From Palsa-504 sp963739615 (GTDB taxonomy: Bacteria > Actinomycetota > Actinomycetes > Streptosporangiales > Streptosporangiaceae), in NCBI GenBank assembly GCA_963739615.1, contig CAVUBD010000025.1, forward strand, positions 62,001 through 126,000: a stretch of DNA of 64,000 bases, read 5' to 3'. A program made the position numbers and the translations under genes. The first letter of the stretch is position 1; every line of letters begins with the position of its first letter. Shown piece by piece: positions 39,994-48,776 of this stretch. The notes under the pieces were generated by a model, which saw nothing but the letters and a program-made list of their open reading frames with translations, had not been told where the DNA came from and searched no databases.

Positions 39994-41247
39994 ATGTCCC
40001 AGGAATTCTTGGAGCGGGCCTACGCCGAGGAGCTGGACCTGACGGACCCGCTGGCCGGGTACCGCGACCGGTTCGCGCTTGACGACCCCTCCCTGATCTA
40101 CCTGAACGGCAACTCACTCGGCGCGATGCCGCGCGCCATCATGGGGCGGCTCGACCACATCGTGCGGGAGGAATGGGGCACCGCCCTGGCCAGGTCCTGG
40201 GATCACTGGGTGGACCTGCCCGGGAGCGCGGGCGACCTGGTCGGCGAGCTCACCGGCGCGGCCCCAGGACAGGTCCTCGTCACCGACAACACCACGGTCA
40301 ACCTGTACAAGCTGGCCTCGGCGGCGCTCGACGCGCGGCCCGGGCGGCACGTCATCGTCACCGACCAGGACAACTTCCCCACCGACAGGTACGTGGTCGA
40401 GGGGATCGCGGCCCAGCGGCGCGCGGAGCTGCGGATGCTGGTCACCGACATCAACGAGGGCCTGCGCCCGGACGCGGTCCGGGCAGCCGTGGACGAGGAC
40501 ACCGCGCTGGTCAGCCTGTCCCAGGTGGCCTACCGCAGCGGCGCCCTGGCCGACATGGCGGCCATCACGGAGATCGCGCACGAGGCCGGCGCGCTCGTGC
40601 TCTGGGATCTGTGCCACGCGGTCGGCTCGGTGCCCGTCGAGCTCGACGCCTGCGACGTGGACCTCGCCGTCGGCTGCACCTACAAGTACCTCAACGCCGG
40701 TCCAGGCGCCCCGGCGTTCCTTTACGTCTCGGCCCGGCTGCGGGAGGTGCTGCGGCAGCCGATATGGGGCTGGTTCTCCCAGCGGAACCTGTTCGCCATG
40801 GGCCCCAGGTACGATCCGGCGGCCGGCATGGCCAAGTTCATGACGGGAACGCCGAACATCTGCGGCACGGCGGCGGTGGAAGAGGGCGCGCGGCTGCTGC
40901 TCGAGGCGGGCATCGGGCCGATACGCGCCAAGAGCACGCAGTTGACAAGTTACCTCATCGACCTGGCCGACGCCTGGCTCGTCCCGCTGGGCTGCGAGCT
41001 CGCCACCCCAAGGGACGCGGGCCGCCGCGGCGGCCACGTCACGTTCTGCCATCCGCAGGCCGAGCAGCTCGTGGAGCAGCTGGCCGCCGCGAACATCGTC
41101 ACCGACTACCGCGCCCCGGACCGGTGCCGGTTCGGCCTGTCCCCGCTGACCACGCGCTTCACCGACGTCTGGACCGCGGTCGGCGCGACCCGCGACCTCC
41201 TCGAGCAGAACGCGGGCGAGTCCGAAGCCGGGGCCGAGCATGCCTGA
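39994..41247 (+). CDS. kynU: Kynureninase
   Basis: 417 aa, fold-type I PLP enzyme that cleaves kynurenine (or 3-hydroxykynurenine) to anthranilate and alanine. IYLNGNSLGAMP, DNTTVNLYKLASAAL and the aspartate in LVLWDLCHAVGSVPVEL match the family. The PLP lysine is in DLAVGCTYKYLNAGPGAPAFLYV, and the C-terminal arm is present. The start is ambiguous: ATG 39982 has GGAG only 2 nt away, and ATG 39994 sits 7 nt after a TATGGT box and may be leaderless. The TDO gene that follows, overlapping by 8 nt, is truncated. Confidence 0.9.
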   Translation: MSQEFLERAYAEELDLTDPLAGYRDRFALDDPSLIYLNGNSLGAMPRAIMGRLDHIVREEWGTALARSWDHWVDLPGSAGDLVGELTGAAPGQVLVTDNTTVNLYKLASAALDARPGRHVIVTDQDNFPTDRYVVEGIAAQRRAELRMLVTDINEGLRPDAVRAAVDEDTALVSLSQVAYRSGALADMAAITEIAHEAGALVLWDLCHAVGSVPVELDACDVDLAVGCTYKYLNAGPGAPAFLYVSARLREVLRQPIWGWFSQRNLFAMGPRYDPAAGMAKFMTGTPNICGTAAVEEGARLLLEAGIGPIRAKSTQLTSYLIDLADAWLVPLGCELATPRDAGRRGGHVTFCHPQAEQLVEQLAAANIVTDYRAPDRCRFGLSPLTTRFTDVWTAVGATRDLLEQNAGESEAGAEHA

Positions 41248-41452
41248 GCCGGTCACCTACTCCGGGTACCTGCGGCTTGACCAGCTGCTCTCGGCCCAGC
41301 AGCCGCGCTCGGGCGAGCATGACGAGATGCTGTTCATCGTCATCCACCAGGTCTACGAGCTGTGGTTCAAGCAACTGCTGCACGAGCTAGGCAAGCTGCA
41401 GCCCGAGCTCGAGTCCGGCGCCACCACGCACGCCATGCGCAGCCTCGGCTGA
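41240..41452 (+). pseudogene. kynA: Tryptophan 2,3-dioxygenase, truncated to the N-terminal quarter
   Basis: 70 codons. TYSGYLRLDQLLSAQQPRSG, DEMLFIVIHQVYELWFKQLLHEL match the start of TDO, including the His-containing IHQ...ELWFK helix at the substrate site. The ORF stops at 41450-41452 after MRSLG, about 200 residues short; the heme-ligand His and the C-terminal helices are missing and do not occur downstream. TDO makes N-formylkynurenine from tryptophan, so without it this kynU has no obvious local source of kynurenine. Confidence 0.8.
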
Positions 41453-41496
41453 GGCGGCGTACCTGACGCGGCGTACCTAGGTCAGGCCCGGGTGAG

Positions 41497-42006
41497 CTAG
41501 CCGCAGCGTTTCATCAGGTCCAGGTAGGCGGTCACCATGGCCGTCCACTGCCGCTGCCCGCCGGCCGCGGACGAGGCCTCGACGGTGCCGATCGAGAAGT
41601 GCGCGAACTGCGTGGTGAGGCGGGTGGCCGTAGCGTCCGCGAGGTCGAAGCGGTCGGTGTCGAACGTGGCGGTGGTCGCGCTGAAGTCGCCTAGGCGCGA
41701 GTCGAGCGCGGCGCAGACCGGCCAGGTACGGCCGGCCTCGGCGCATTTCTCCTGATACCGGTAGACGCTCGCGGTGGACTGGTACAGGCCAGTCGCCGCC
41801 TTTTCCAGCTGCCCGGCCGCCTGCGCTTGCCGGGTCAACTGCTGCCGGACCACGCTCGCCTGCTGCCCGGCCCGGGCCTGGCGGGCCGCGGCCTGGTCGA
41901 TATGGTGCGTGACGAGAAAAGCAATAAAAGCGGAGATAACGACGGCGGCAAGGACGCTGGCGGCGGTCCGGGGGCGGCGGGTAAAGGTCTCCTGCGGGGC
42001 TGCCAT
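41497..42006 (-). CDS. Hypothetical single-pass membrane protein
   Basis: 169 aa from ATG 42006. A short basic N-terminus and one transmembrane helix (about residues 15-33, ASVLAAVVISAFIAFLVTHH) are followed by an extracytoplasmic helical domain rich in Ala/Gln/Arg, with a possible disulfide pair (EKCAEAGRTWPVCAAL). No family recognised. It sits between kynA and guaA on the minus strand, 109 nt downstream of guaA. Confidence 0.6.
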   Translation of the reverse strand: MAAPQETFTRRPRTAASVLAAVVISAFIAFLVTHHIDQAAARQARAGQQASVVRQQLTRQAQAAGQLEKAATGLYQSTASVYRYQEKCAEAGRTWPVCAALDSRLGDFSATTATFDTDRFDLADATATRLTTQFAHFSIGTVEASSAAGGQRQWTAMVTAYLDLMKRCG

Positions 42007-42115
42007 AACGGCTGAGCTTACGCCGGATAAGGGCACCGGGAATGCCAAACGAAATGGCCGGGCAAGGAGCGGCTGGCGGGCGGCGGAAAGCAGGGACCGT
42101 TCGGATATAAGGGCT

Positions 42116-43846
42116 TTATTCCCATTCAATGGTGCCGGGCGGTTTGCTGGTGACGTCAAGCACCACCCGGTTTATCTCCGGTACCTCATTGGTGACGCGG
42201 GTGGAAATGCGGGCCAGCACGTCGTCGGGGAGCCGGGCCCAGTCCGCGGTCATGGCGTCCTCGCTGGTGACCGGGCGCAGCACCAGTGGGTGGCCGTAGC
42301 TGCGGCCGTCGCCCTGCACGCCCACCGAGCGCACGTCGGCCAGCAGCACCACCGGGCACTGCCAGACCAGGGTATCGAGGCCGGCCGCGGACATCTCCTC
42401 GCGCACGATGGCGTCCGCGTCGCGCAGGATTCGCAGGCGCTCAGCGGTGACCTCGCCGATGATCCTGATGCCGAGCCCGGGGCCGGGGAACGGCTGGCGG
42501 CGGACGATCGCCTGGGGCAGGCCGAGTTCCTCGCCGACCCGCCGCACCTCGTCCTTGAACAGCGAGCGCAGCGGCTCGACCAGGCGGAACTTCAGGTCGT
42601 CGGGCAGGCCGCCGACGTTGTGGTGCGACTTGATGTTCGCGGTGCCTGTGCCGCCGCCCGACTCCACCACGTCCGGGTACAGCGTGCCCTGGACCAGGAA
42701 CTCGCATGCTTCCCCGTGCTGGCCGGCCGCGGCCGTGATCTCCCGGGCCGCGCGCTCGAAGGCGCGGATGAACTCCCGGCCGATGATCTTCCGCTTCTGC
42801 TCCGGGTCGGTCACCCCGGCGAGCGCGGACAGGAACGCCTCGGCCTCGCATCCCACCGTGAGCTTGACCCCGGTCGCGGCGACGAAATCTTGCTCAACCT
42901 GCTCCGCCTCGCCCTTGCGCAGCAGGCCGTGATCGACGAACACGCAGGTGAGGCGGTCACCGATGGCCCGCTGTACGAGCGCGGCGGCGACCGCGGAGTC
43001 CACTCCGCCGGACAGCCCGCAGATCGCGTGCCCGTCGCCCACCTGCTCGCGGATCAGCGCCACCTGTTCCTCGACGATGTTGAGCATCGTCCAGGACGGG
43101 CGGCAGCCGGCCGCCTCGAGGAAGCGGCTGAGCAGGCGCTGGCCGTGCTCGGTGTGCATCACCTCGGGGTGGAACTGGACGCCGAACAGGTGCCTGCTCG
43201 TGTCCTCGACGGCGGCCACCGGCGTCACGGAGGTCCGCGCGGTCACCGCGAACCCGGGCGGGGCCGCCGTGCAAGTATCCCCGTGCGACATCCAGACCTG
43301 CTGGCGCGCGGGCGTGCCCGCGAGCAGCATCCCCCCCGAAGGGGGGCCAGGGGCGTACGGAGGGGGGCCGAGGGTCCCCCCCGAAGGGGGGCCAGGGGCG
43401 TACGGAGGGGGGCCGAGGGTCCCCCCCGAAGGGGGGCCGAGGGGGTCTGGGGGGAACGGTTTCCCCCCAGGATCGGGGGGGGTCTGGGGGGGGTCGTCCC
43501 CCCCGAGGGTATACAGCACACTTCCCCCGTACTCGGCGGCACCGGTCCGCTCGACGGTGCCGCCTAGTTCGGACACCATCAGCTGGAAGCCGTAGCAGAT
43601 GCCGAGGACGGGCACGCCGGCCTCGAACAGCCCGGGCGGCGCGGGCGGGGCGCCGTCGGCGTAGACCGAGGACGGGCCGCCGGACAAGATGATCGCCTTC
43701 GGCCGCCTGGCCAGCATCTGCGGCACCGGCATCGTCGAAGGGACGATCTCGGAGTAGACGTGACACTCGCGGACCCGGCGGGCGATCAGCTGGGCGTACT
43801 GCGCGCCGAAGTCAACCACGAGGACGGTGTCAAAACCACCGGGCAC
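42116..43846 (-). CDS. guaA: GMP synthase (glutamine-hydrolysing) with a Pro/Gly insert in the amidotransferase domain
   Basis: 576 aa. It amidates XMP to GMP. The N-terminal class I glutaminase has the nucleophile Cys in LGICYGFQLM and the His-x-Glu in GVQFHPEV. The ATP-pyrophosphatase has LSGGVDSAVAAAL, and the C-terminal dimer domain ends GTIEWE. Between EYGGSVLYTL and MLLAGTPARQQVWMSHGD about 60 extra residues are inserted, made of GPPSGGTL-GPPPYAP repeats. Typical GuaA is near 525 aa and has a tight loop there. The insert is in frame and its DNA is a palindromic G/C-run repeat, so it is probably a captured intergenic repeat. Activity is presumably kept because the gene is essential in most bacteria. 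Confidence 0.92.
   Translation of the reverse strand: MPGGFDTVLVVDFGAQYAQLIARRVRECHVYSEIVPSTMPVPQMLARRPKAIILSGGPSSVYADGAPPAPPGLFEAGVPVLGICYGFQLMVSELGGTVERTGAAEYGGSVLYTLGGDDPPQTPPDPGGKPFPPDPLGPPSGGTLGPPPYAPGPPSGGTLGPPPYAPGPPSGGMLLAGTPARQQVWMSHGDTCTAAPPGFAVTARTSVTPVAAVEDTSRHLFGVQFHPEVMHTEHGQRLLSRFLEAAGCRPSWTMLNIVEEQVALIREQVGDGHAICGLSGGVDSAVAAALVQRAIGDRLTCVFVDHGLLRKGEAEQVEQDFVAATGVKLTVGCEAEAFLSALAGVTDPEQKRKIIGREFIRAFERAAREITAAAGQHGEACEFLVQGTLYPDVVESGGGTGTANIKSHHNVGGLPDDLKFRLVEPLRSLFKDEVRRVGEELGLPQAIVRRQPFPGPGLGIRIIGEVTAERLRILRDADAIVREEMSAAGLDTLVWQCPVVLLADVRSVGVQGDGRSYGHPLVLRPVTSEDAMTADWARLPDDVLARISTRVTNEVPEINRVVLDVTSKPPGTIEWE
43325..43506. repeat. G/C-run palindromic repeat inserted in guaA
   Basis: Alternating runs of 6-8 G and C (for example CCCCCCCGAAGGGGGG three times, with GGGGCGTACGGAGGGG spacers) form nested palindromes. 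Related sequence (GGGGGGGTAGTCCCCC) is found upstream of leuB at 7067-7130. The unit translates in frame as Pro/Gly-rich sequence on the minus strand. Confidence 0.85.
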
Positions 43847-43858
43847 GCTTGTCGCCTC

Positions 43859-45307
43859 TCATCTGGGGGGGCTTTCCTGAGCGGACTCCGAGTCTAGCCG
43901 GACCTGATCGCGTTGACCTGCGGAAACCGAGGTGCTGTTGGTGCTGTTGGGGCTCGCGGGGGTGGCGGGGGTGGCGGGGGTGGCGGGGGTGGCGGGGGTG
44001 GCGGGGGTGGCGGGGCTCGTCGGGCTCGCGGGGGTGGCGGTGACGCGGAGGCGGGCGATGCGGCGGCCGTCGAGTTCGGTCACCGTGATCGTGTGGCCGT
44101 CCACCGGCACGCTGGCACCCACGGAGGGCAGGTCGCCGAAGGCGGCGAGCACGTAGCCCGCGGCGGTCTCGTAGGGGCCTTCTGGCAGCTCGACGCCGGT
44201 CTGCTCGGCGAACTCGTCCAGGTTGAGCAGGCCGTCGACCTCGACCTCGCCGGCCTGCAGCGTCGTCGCCTGGCCCTGCTCCAGGTCGTATTCGTCCCTG
44301 ATGTCGCCGATGAGCTCCTCGACCAGGTCCTCCAGGGTGACGATGCCGGCCGTGCCGCCGTAGTCGTCGACCACGATGGCCAGGTGCGCCCGCTCGCGCC
44401 GCATCTCGGACAGCGAGGACAGCACGGTCTTGCTGATCGGCAGGAACTTCACCGGCCGGGTGATCTCGCTGACCGGCGCCGACCGCTTGGCCGTCCCCGG
44501 CCCGAGCAGGTCCCTGACGTGCACGAAGCCGATCACGTTGTCGTAGGTGTCCCGGAACACCGGCAGCCGCGAATGCGGGACGCTGGCGACGATGGACGCG
44601 GCCACCGCGACCGGGGTCTCCGCGTCCAGGAACACCACCTCGGTGCGGGGCACAAGCACCTCGCGGATCTGCCGCTTCCCGGCGTCGAAGACCTCGCTGA
44701 CGATCTTCCGCTCGTCCTGGCTGATCGACTGGGAGCTGATGACGAGCTCGCGAAGTTCCTGCTCGGTCATGGCCTGGCGGCCGACACGGGGATCGCCGCC
44801 GAGCAGGGCCACCACCAGGTTGGTCGACTGCGTAAGCAGCCAGACGACCGGCCGGGCCAAGATGGCGATCCGGTCAAGCAGCGGCGCCGCGAGCAGCGCC
44901 AGCCGGGGCGCCCGCTGCAGCCCGATCCGCTTGGGTGCCAGCTCGCCGAGGACCAGGCTGACGAACGTGATGCCGATGGTCACCACGATGAAGGCCACCG
45001 GGCCTGCCCAGGCCGGGGACATGTGCCGATCATGGACCAGCCAGGACTTCAGGACGCGCGCCAGCGTATCGGCCCCGTAAGCGCCGGTGACCAGGGTGGC
45101 CAGGGTGACGCCGATCTGCACGGCGGAGAAGAACCGGTTCGGGTCCTGCGCCAGCCGGGCCGCCCGCTGCCCGCGCCTGCCCCGTTTGGCCAGTGCCCTG
45201 ACCTGGCCCTCGCGCAGCGAGACGAGCGCCATCTCGGACGCTGAGAAGAATCCCCCGATGCACGCGATGACCAGGACGACGATGATTTCCAGGACGACCT
45301 TGCTCAA
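43859..45307 (-). CDS. CNNM/CorC-type transporter (hemolysin C family)
   Basis: 482 aa. An N-terminal DUF21 membrane domain (residues 1-195) has three to four transmembrane helices and the FFSASEMALVSLREGQVRAL signature. Two CBS domains follow (about 215-340: VLVPRTEVVFLDAETPV, VVDDYGGTAGIVTLEDLVEELIGDI), then a CorC/HlyC C-terminal domain (about 355-425). The family handles Mg2+/Co2+ efflux. The C-terminal tail is an Ala-Thr-Pro repeat encoded by a 9-bp minisatellite, followed by Ser/Asn-rich sequence. It is divergent from galT. Confidence 0.87.
   Translation of the reverse strand: MSKVVLEIIVVLVIACIGGFFSASEMALVSLREGQVRALAKRGRRGQRAARLAQDPNRFFSAVQIGVTLATLVTGAYGADTLARVLKSWLVHDRHMSPAWAGPVAFIVVTIGITFVSLVLGELAPKRIGLQRAPRLALLAAPLLDRIAILARPVVWLLTQSTNLVVALLGGDPRVGRQAMTEQELRELVISSQSISQDERKIVSEVFDAGKRQIREVLVPRTEVVFLDAETPVAVAASIVASVPHSRLPVFRDTYDNVIGFVHVRDLLGPGTAKRSAPVSEITRPVKFLPISKTVLSSLSEMRRERAHLAIVVDDYGGTAGIVTLEDLVEELIGDIRDEYDLEQGQATTLQAGEVEVDGLLNLDEFAEQTGVELPEGPYETAAGYVLAAFGDLPSVGASVPVDGHTITVTELDGRRIARLRVTATPASPTSPATPATPATPATPATPATPASPNSTNSTSVSAGQRDQVRLDSESAQESPPR
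43957..44040. repeat. 9-bp minisatellite GCGGGGGTG in the CorC gene
   Basis: About seven consecutive copies of GGGGGTGGC plus diverged copies, encoding Ala-Thr-Pro on the minus strand near the C-terminus. Confidence 0.85.
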
Positions 45308-45356
45308 GTCGTGCTCGCCGACTTCCTCCGATCAGTACCAGTCACGGCGGATTTCT

Positions 45357-45411
45357 GTCTGGCCAGACCCCCTGAAGTTCCGCCGCCCGGTCGCACGATG
45401 TGTCTGGCCAG
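45357..45411. promoter_or_regulatory. Paired GTCTGGCCAG palindromes upstream of galT
   Basis: GTCTGGCCAGAC (perfect 12-bp palindrome, 45357-45368) and GTCTGGCCAG (45402-45411, followed by TCTAGAC) are 45 bp apart. The second is 26 bp before the galT GTG, next to a TAACGT -10-like box (45423-45428). They are likely operators for galactose-operon control; the regulator is unknown. Confidence 0.5.
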
Positions 45412-45437
45412 TCTAGACCCGATAACGTATAGCTCTC

Positions 45438-46505
45438 GTGGGCACACAAACAATCTGGAAAACCAGCGCCCGGCTGGCGGACGGCCGCGAGATCGTCTAT
45501 TTCGACGAGTCGCCCGGCCTGGGCCGGGCTCTGGTGCCCGATACGCGCGATCTCCCGCCGCGGCCGCCCGGGCCGCCGCGGCCGGCCGGGACGCCAGAAT
45601 CCGGGATCCGCTGGGACCCGCTGGCCGGCGAGTGGGTGGTGATCGCCGCGGCCCGGCAGGACCGGACGTTCCTGCCGCCCCCCGACCAGTGCCCGCTTGA
45701 CCCGTCGCGACCGGGGCGGCCCACCGAGATACCGGCGGACAGCTACGACGTGGTCGTGTTCGAGAACAGGTTCCCCTCGCTGCGCGAGCCGCTCGGACGC
45801 TGCGAGGTGGTCTGCTTCACCTCCGATCACGACGCCTCGTTCGCCCAGCTCTCCCCGGCCCGGGTCCGTACCGTGTTCGAAGCCTGGGTGGACCGCACCG
45901 AGGTGCTCAGCGCGCTGCCAGGGACCGAGCAGGTGTACTGCTTCGAGAACCGGGGCGAGGAGATCGGCGTCACGCTGCACCATCCGCACGGGCAGATCTA
46001 CGCGTTCCCGTTCGTCACCCCGCGCACCGGGCAGATGGTGGCGCAGGCCCGCGGTTACGACGGGGACAACCTGTTCGACGACCTGGTCGACGCCGAACTG
46101 CGGGCCGGGGTGCGGGTGGTGACCCGCAACGAGCACTGGCTCGCGTTCGTGCCGGAAGCGGCCCGCTGGCCGTACGAGGTACGGATCTTCCCGGCGGCCC
46201 GGGTGCCCGACCTGCCCGCGACCGGCGAGGCGGCCCGCGCCGCCTTCGGGCCGCTGTACCTGGACGTGCTGCGCCGGTTCGACGCCCTGTTCGGCGGGCC
46301 CGCGCCGTACATCGCCGGGTGGCACCAGGCGCCGGTCAAGGACGAGGCCGCGCGCCGCCAGTTCGCCGCCCACCTTCAGGTACTGTCGGTCCGGCGTGCG
46401 GCAGGCAAACTCAAATACCTGGCCGGAACGGAATCGGGGATGGGCGTCTGGATCAACAACATCGTCCCAGAAGAGGCAGCGCAACGGCTCAGGGAGGTCT
46501 GCTGA
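45438..46505 (+). CDS. galT: Galactose-1-phosphate uridylyltransferase
   Basis: 355 aa, GTG start. HIT-superfamily transferase of the Leloir pathway, exchanging UMP between UDP-glucose and galactose-1-phosphate. The active-site His-Pro-His is in LHHPHGQIYAF. ENRFPSL and HWLAFVPEAARWPYEVRIFP match GalT, as does the second half (GWHQAPVKDE). Zinc-ligand cysteines are not obvious. First gene of galT-galE-galK, overlapping galE by 1 nt. Confidence 0.92.
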   Translation: MGTQTIWKTSARLADGREIVYFDESPGLGRALVPDTRDLPPRPPGPPRPAGTPESGIRWDPLAGEWVVIAAARQDRTFLPPPDQCPLDPSRPGRPTEIPADSYDVVVFENRFPSLREPLGRCEVVCFTSDHDASFAQLSPARVRTVFEAWVDRTEVLSALPGTEQVYCFENRGEEIGVTLHHPHGQIYAFPFVTPRTGQMVAQARGYDGDNLFDDLVDAELRAGVRVVTRNEHWLAFVPEAARWPYEVRIFPAARVPDLPATGEAARAAFGPLYLDVLRRFDALFGGPAPYIAGWHQAPVKDEAARRQFAAHLQVLSVRRAAGKLKYLAGTESGMGVWINNIVPEEAAQRLREVC

Positions 46506-47482
46506 TGAAAGTGCTCGTTACCGGCGGGGCCGGCTATATCGGCAGCGTCGTCGCCGCGCAACTTGTCGCGGCCGGGCACGAGGTCACCGTGCTCGACGAC
46601 CTGTCCACCGGGTTCGCCGACGCCGTGCCGGCCGGCGCCACCTTCGTCAAGGGCACGCTGCGTGACTGCGCGGCCGAAGTGCTTTCCGACGGCGCCGAGG
46701 CGGTCCTGCACTTCGCGGCGAACTCCCTGGTCGGCGAGTCGGTGTCGAATCCGGCCAAGTACTGGTCGAACAACCTGGGCGGCACGGTGTCGCTGCTCGA
46801 GGCGATGCGCGAGATGCACGTCCGGACGATCGTGTTCTCCTCGACCGCCGCGGTCTACGGCGAGCCCGAGCGCACGCCGATCACGGAAACCGATCCCACC
46901 CGCCCGACCAGCCCGTACGGGGCGTCCAAGGTCGCCGTCGACACCACGCTCAGCGAGTTCGCCCGGCTCTACGGGTTCGGCGCGGTCAGCCTGCGCTACT
47001 TCAACGTGGCCGGCGCGCACCAGGCCGCCGACGGCCACTGGCTCGGCGAGCGGCACAACCCGGAAACCCACCTCATCCCCAACGTGCTGGCGGCGGTGAC
47101 CGAAGGGCGCCCGGTGCAGGTGTTCGGCGACGACTACCCCACTCCAGACGGCACCTGCGTCCGCGACTACATCCACGTCGCCGACCTGGCCGACGCGCAC
47201 CTGCGCGCGCTCGGCGCCTGCCAGCGCGGCCAGCACCGCATCTACAACCTCGGCAACGGGGCGGGCTTCTCGGTCCGCGAGGTGATCGACAAGTGCCGGG
47301 AGGTCACCGGGACCGGCATCGGCGTCGAGATGGCGCCCCGGCGGCCAGGTGACCCGGCCGTGCTCGTCGCCTCGTCCGCGAAGATCCAGGCTGACCTCGG
47401 CTGGCACGCGACCAGGGACCTGCACGCGATGGCCGCCGACGCCTGGGCGTTCACCCAGGCCCGCGGGCCGCGGCCGCGGTGA
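46505..47482 (+). CDS. galE: UDP-glucose 4-epimerase
   Basis: 325 aa, short-chain dehydrogenase/reductase. It interconverts UDP-galactose and UDP-glucose. The NAD motif is GGAGYIGS at residues 8-15, the catalytic Ser/Thr is in FSSTAAVYG and the Y-x-x-x-K in SPYGASK. RYFNVAGA and CVRDYIHVADLADAH are GalE signatures. ATG overlaps the galT stop; the galE stop overlaps the galK GTG (GTGA). Confidence 0.93.
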   Translation: MKVLVTGGAGYIGSVVAAQLVAAGHEVTVLDDLSTGFADAVPAGATFVKGTLRDCAAEVLSDGAEAVLHFAANSLVGESVSNPAKYWSNNLGGTVSLLEAMREMHVRTIVFSSTAAVYGEPERTPITETDPTRPTSPYGASKVAVDTTLSEFARLYGFGAVSLRYFNVAGAHQAADGHWLGERHNPETHLIPNVLAAVTEGRPVQVFGDDYPTPDGTCVRDYIHVADLADAHLRALGACQRGQHRIYNLGNGAGFSVREVIDKCREVTGTGIGVEMAPRRPGDPAVLVASSAKIQADLGWHATRDLHAMAADAWAFTQARGPRPR

Positions 47483-48676
47483 GTACGGCTCCGGACCGGG
47501 CGGCCCGGGACCGGGCGGCCCGGGACCGGGCGGCCCGGGCCGGGGAGTTGTTCCTGGCGCGCTTCGGCGGCGCTCCGGACGGCGTTCTGGCTGGCTCCGG
47601 GCCGGGCCAACCTGATGGGTGAGCACACCGACTACAACGACGGCTTCGTGCTGCCGTTCGCGCTCAGCCAGGGCACCACGGCCGCCGCGGCCCGCCGGGC
47701 CGACCGCACGCTCGTGCTGTGCTCCCGCCAGGAGCCGGGCGGCGAGGTCGATATCGCGCTCGACGGCCTGGCCCCCGGCCAGGTGACCGGCTGGGCGGCC
47801 TACCCGGCGGGCGTCGCCTGGGCGCTGCGCTCGGCGGGTTATCAGGTCCCCGGCGCCTGCATCGCCATCGACTCCGACGTGCCGGCCGGCGCCGGGCTTT
47901 CGTCGTCGGCGGCGCTGGAATGCGCGACCGCGCTGGCGCTGACGGAGCTCAGCCCGGTCACGGTTCCCCGCCGTGAGCTGGCCGCGATCGCCCGGCGGGC
48001 GGAGAACGAGTTCGCCGGGGTGCCGTCCGGCATCATGGACCAGTCCGCGTCGCTGCTCGGCCAGGCGGGTCACGCGCTGCTGCTTGACTGCCGTTCGCTC
48101 GAGCACGAGCAGGTCCCGTTCGACCCGGCCGCGGCGGGCGCGCGGCTGCTGCTGATCAACACCCGGGCCAGGCACGAGCTGAGCGACGGGGAGTACGGGC
48201 GGCGGCGGGCCGAATGCAAACAGGCCGCCCGCCTGCTCGGCATCCCTTCTCTTCGATACCTAACGAACGCCGGTGACACTGTCCGGCTCGCTGATCCGGT
48301 GCTGCGGCGGCGCGCGCGGCACATCGTCACCGACGACCAGCGCGTGCTCGAGGTCGTCGGCCTGCTGCGGGCCTGTTCCGCCGATACTTACCGCGAGGTC
48401 GGGTTCTTGCTGACGCAGGCGCATGCCTCGCTGCGGGACGACTTCGAGGTGTCCTGGCCGGAGGCGGACGCGGCGGTCGAGGCAGCGCTGGCCGCGGGCG
48501 CGCTTGGCGCGCGGATGATGGGCGGCGGGTTCGGCGGCTCGGTGCTCGCGCTCGTGCCTCAGCGGGCGGGCGGGCCGGTCCGCGCCGCGGTCAGCGAGGC
48601 GTTCGCGCGGCGCTCGTGGACCGCGCCCGAGTTCCTGGACGCCGCTCCGTCCGCGAGTGCCAGGCGGCTGGCGTGA
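47479..48676 (+). pseudogene. galK: Galactokinase, frameshifted near the N-terminus
   Basis: The gene starts at GTG 47479 overlapping the galE stop; 36 codons lead to LARFGGAPDGV. Continuing as written gives LAGSGPGQPDG-stop. Dropping one base in GGCGTTCTGG (47581-47590) gives GVWLAPGRANLMGEHTDYNDGF, the galactokinase signature, and an open frame to 48676 with the GHMP ATP loop (PAGAGLSSSAAL) and motif 3 (MMGGGFGGSVLAL). Internal starts (ATG 47615) would omit the sugar-binding Arg of GRANLMGEH. The N-terminal repeat DRAAR is encoded by 15-bp tandem units. Either a real frameshift or a single-base sequencing error. Confidence 0.85.
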
Positions 48677-48776
48677 GGATGCTCAGGGCGCTTCCCGGCG
48701 AAGACCTATAAGGTGGCCGTGACCTCTGGGCATGGCGTCACCTGGCGCCTGCCAGCCAAGCGCGAGGGAGGAACCG

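Noticed and set aside
43325..43506. CRISPR-like array in guaA
   Set aside because: The repeats are nested G/C palindromes with no unique spacers of constant length, and they are translated in frame.
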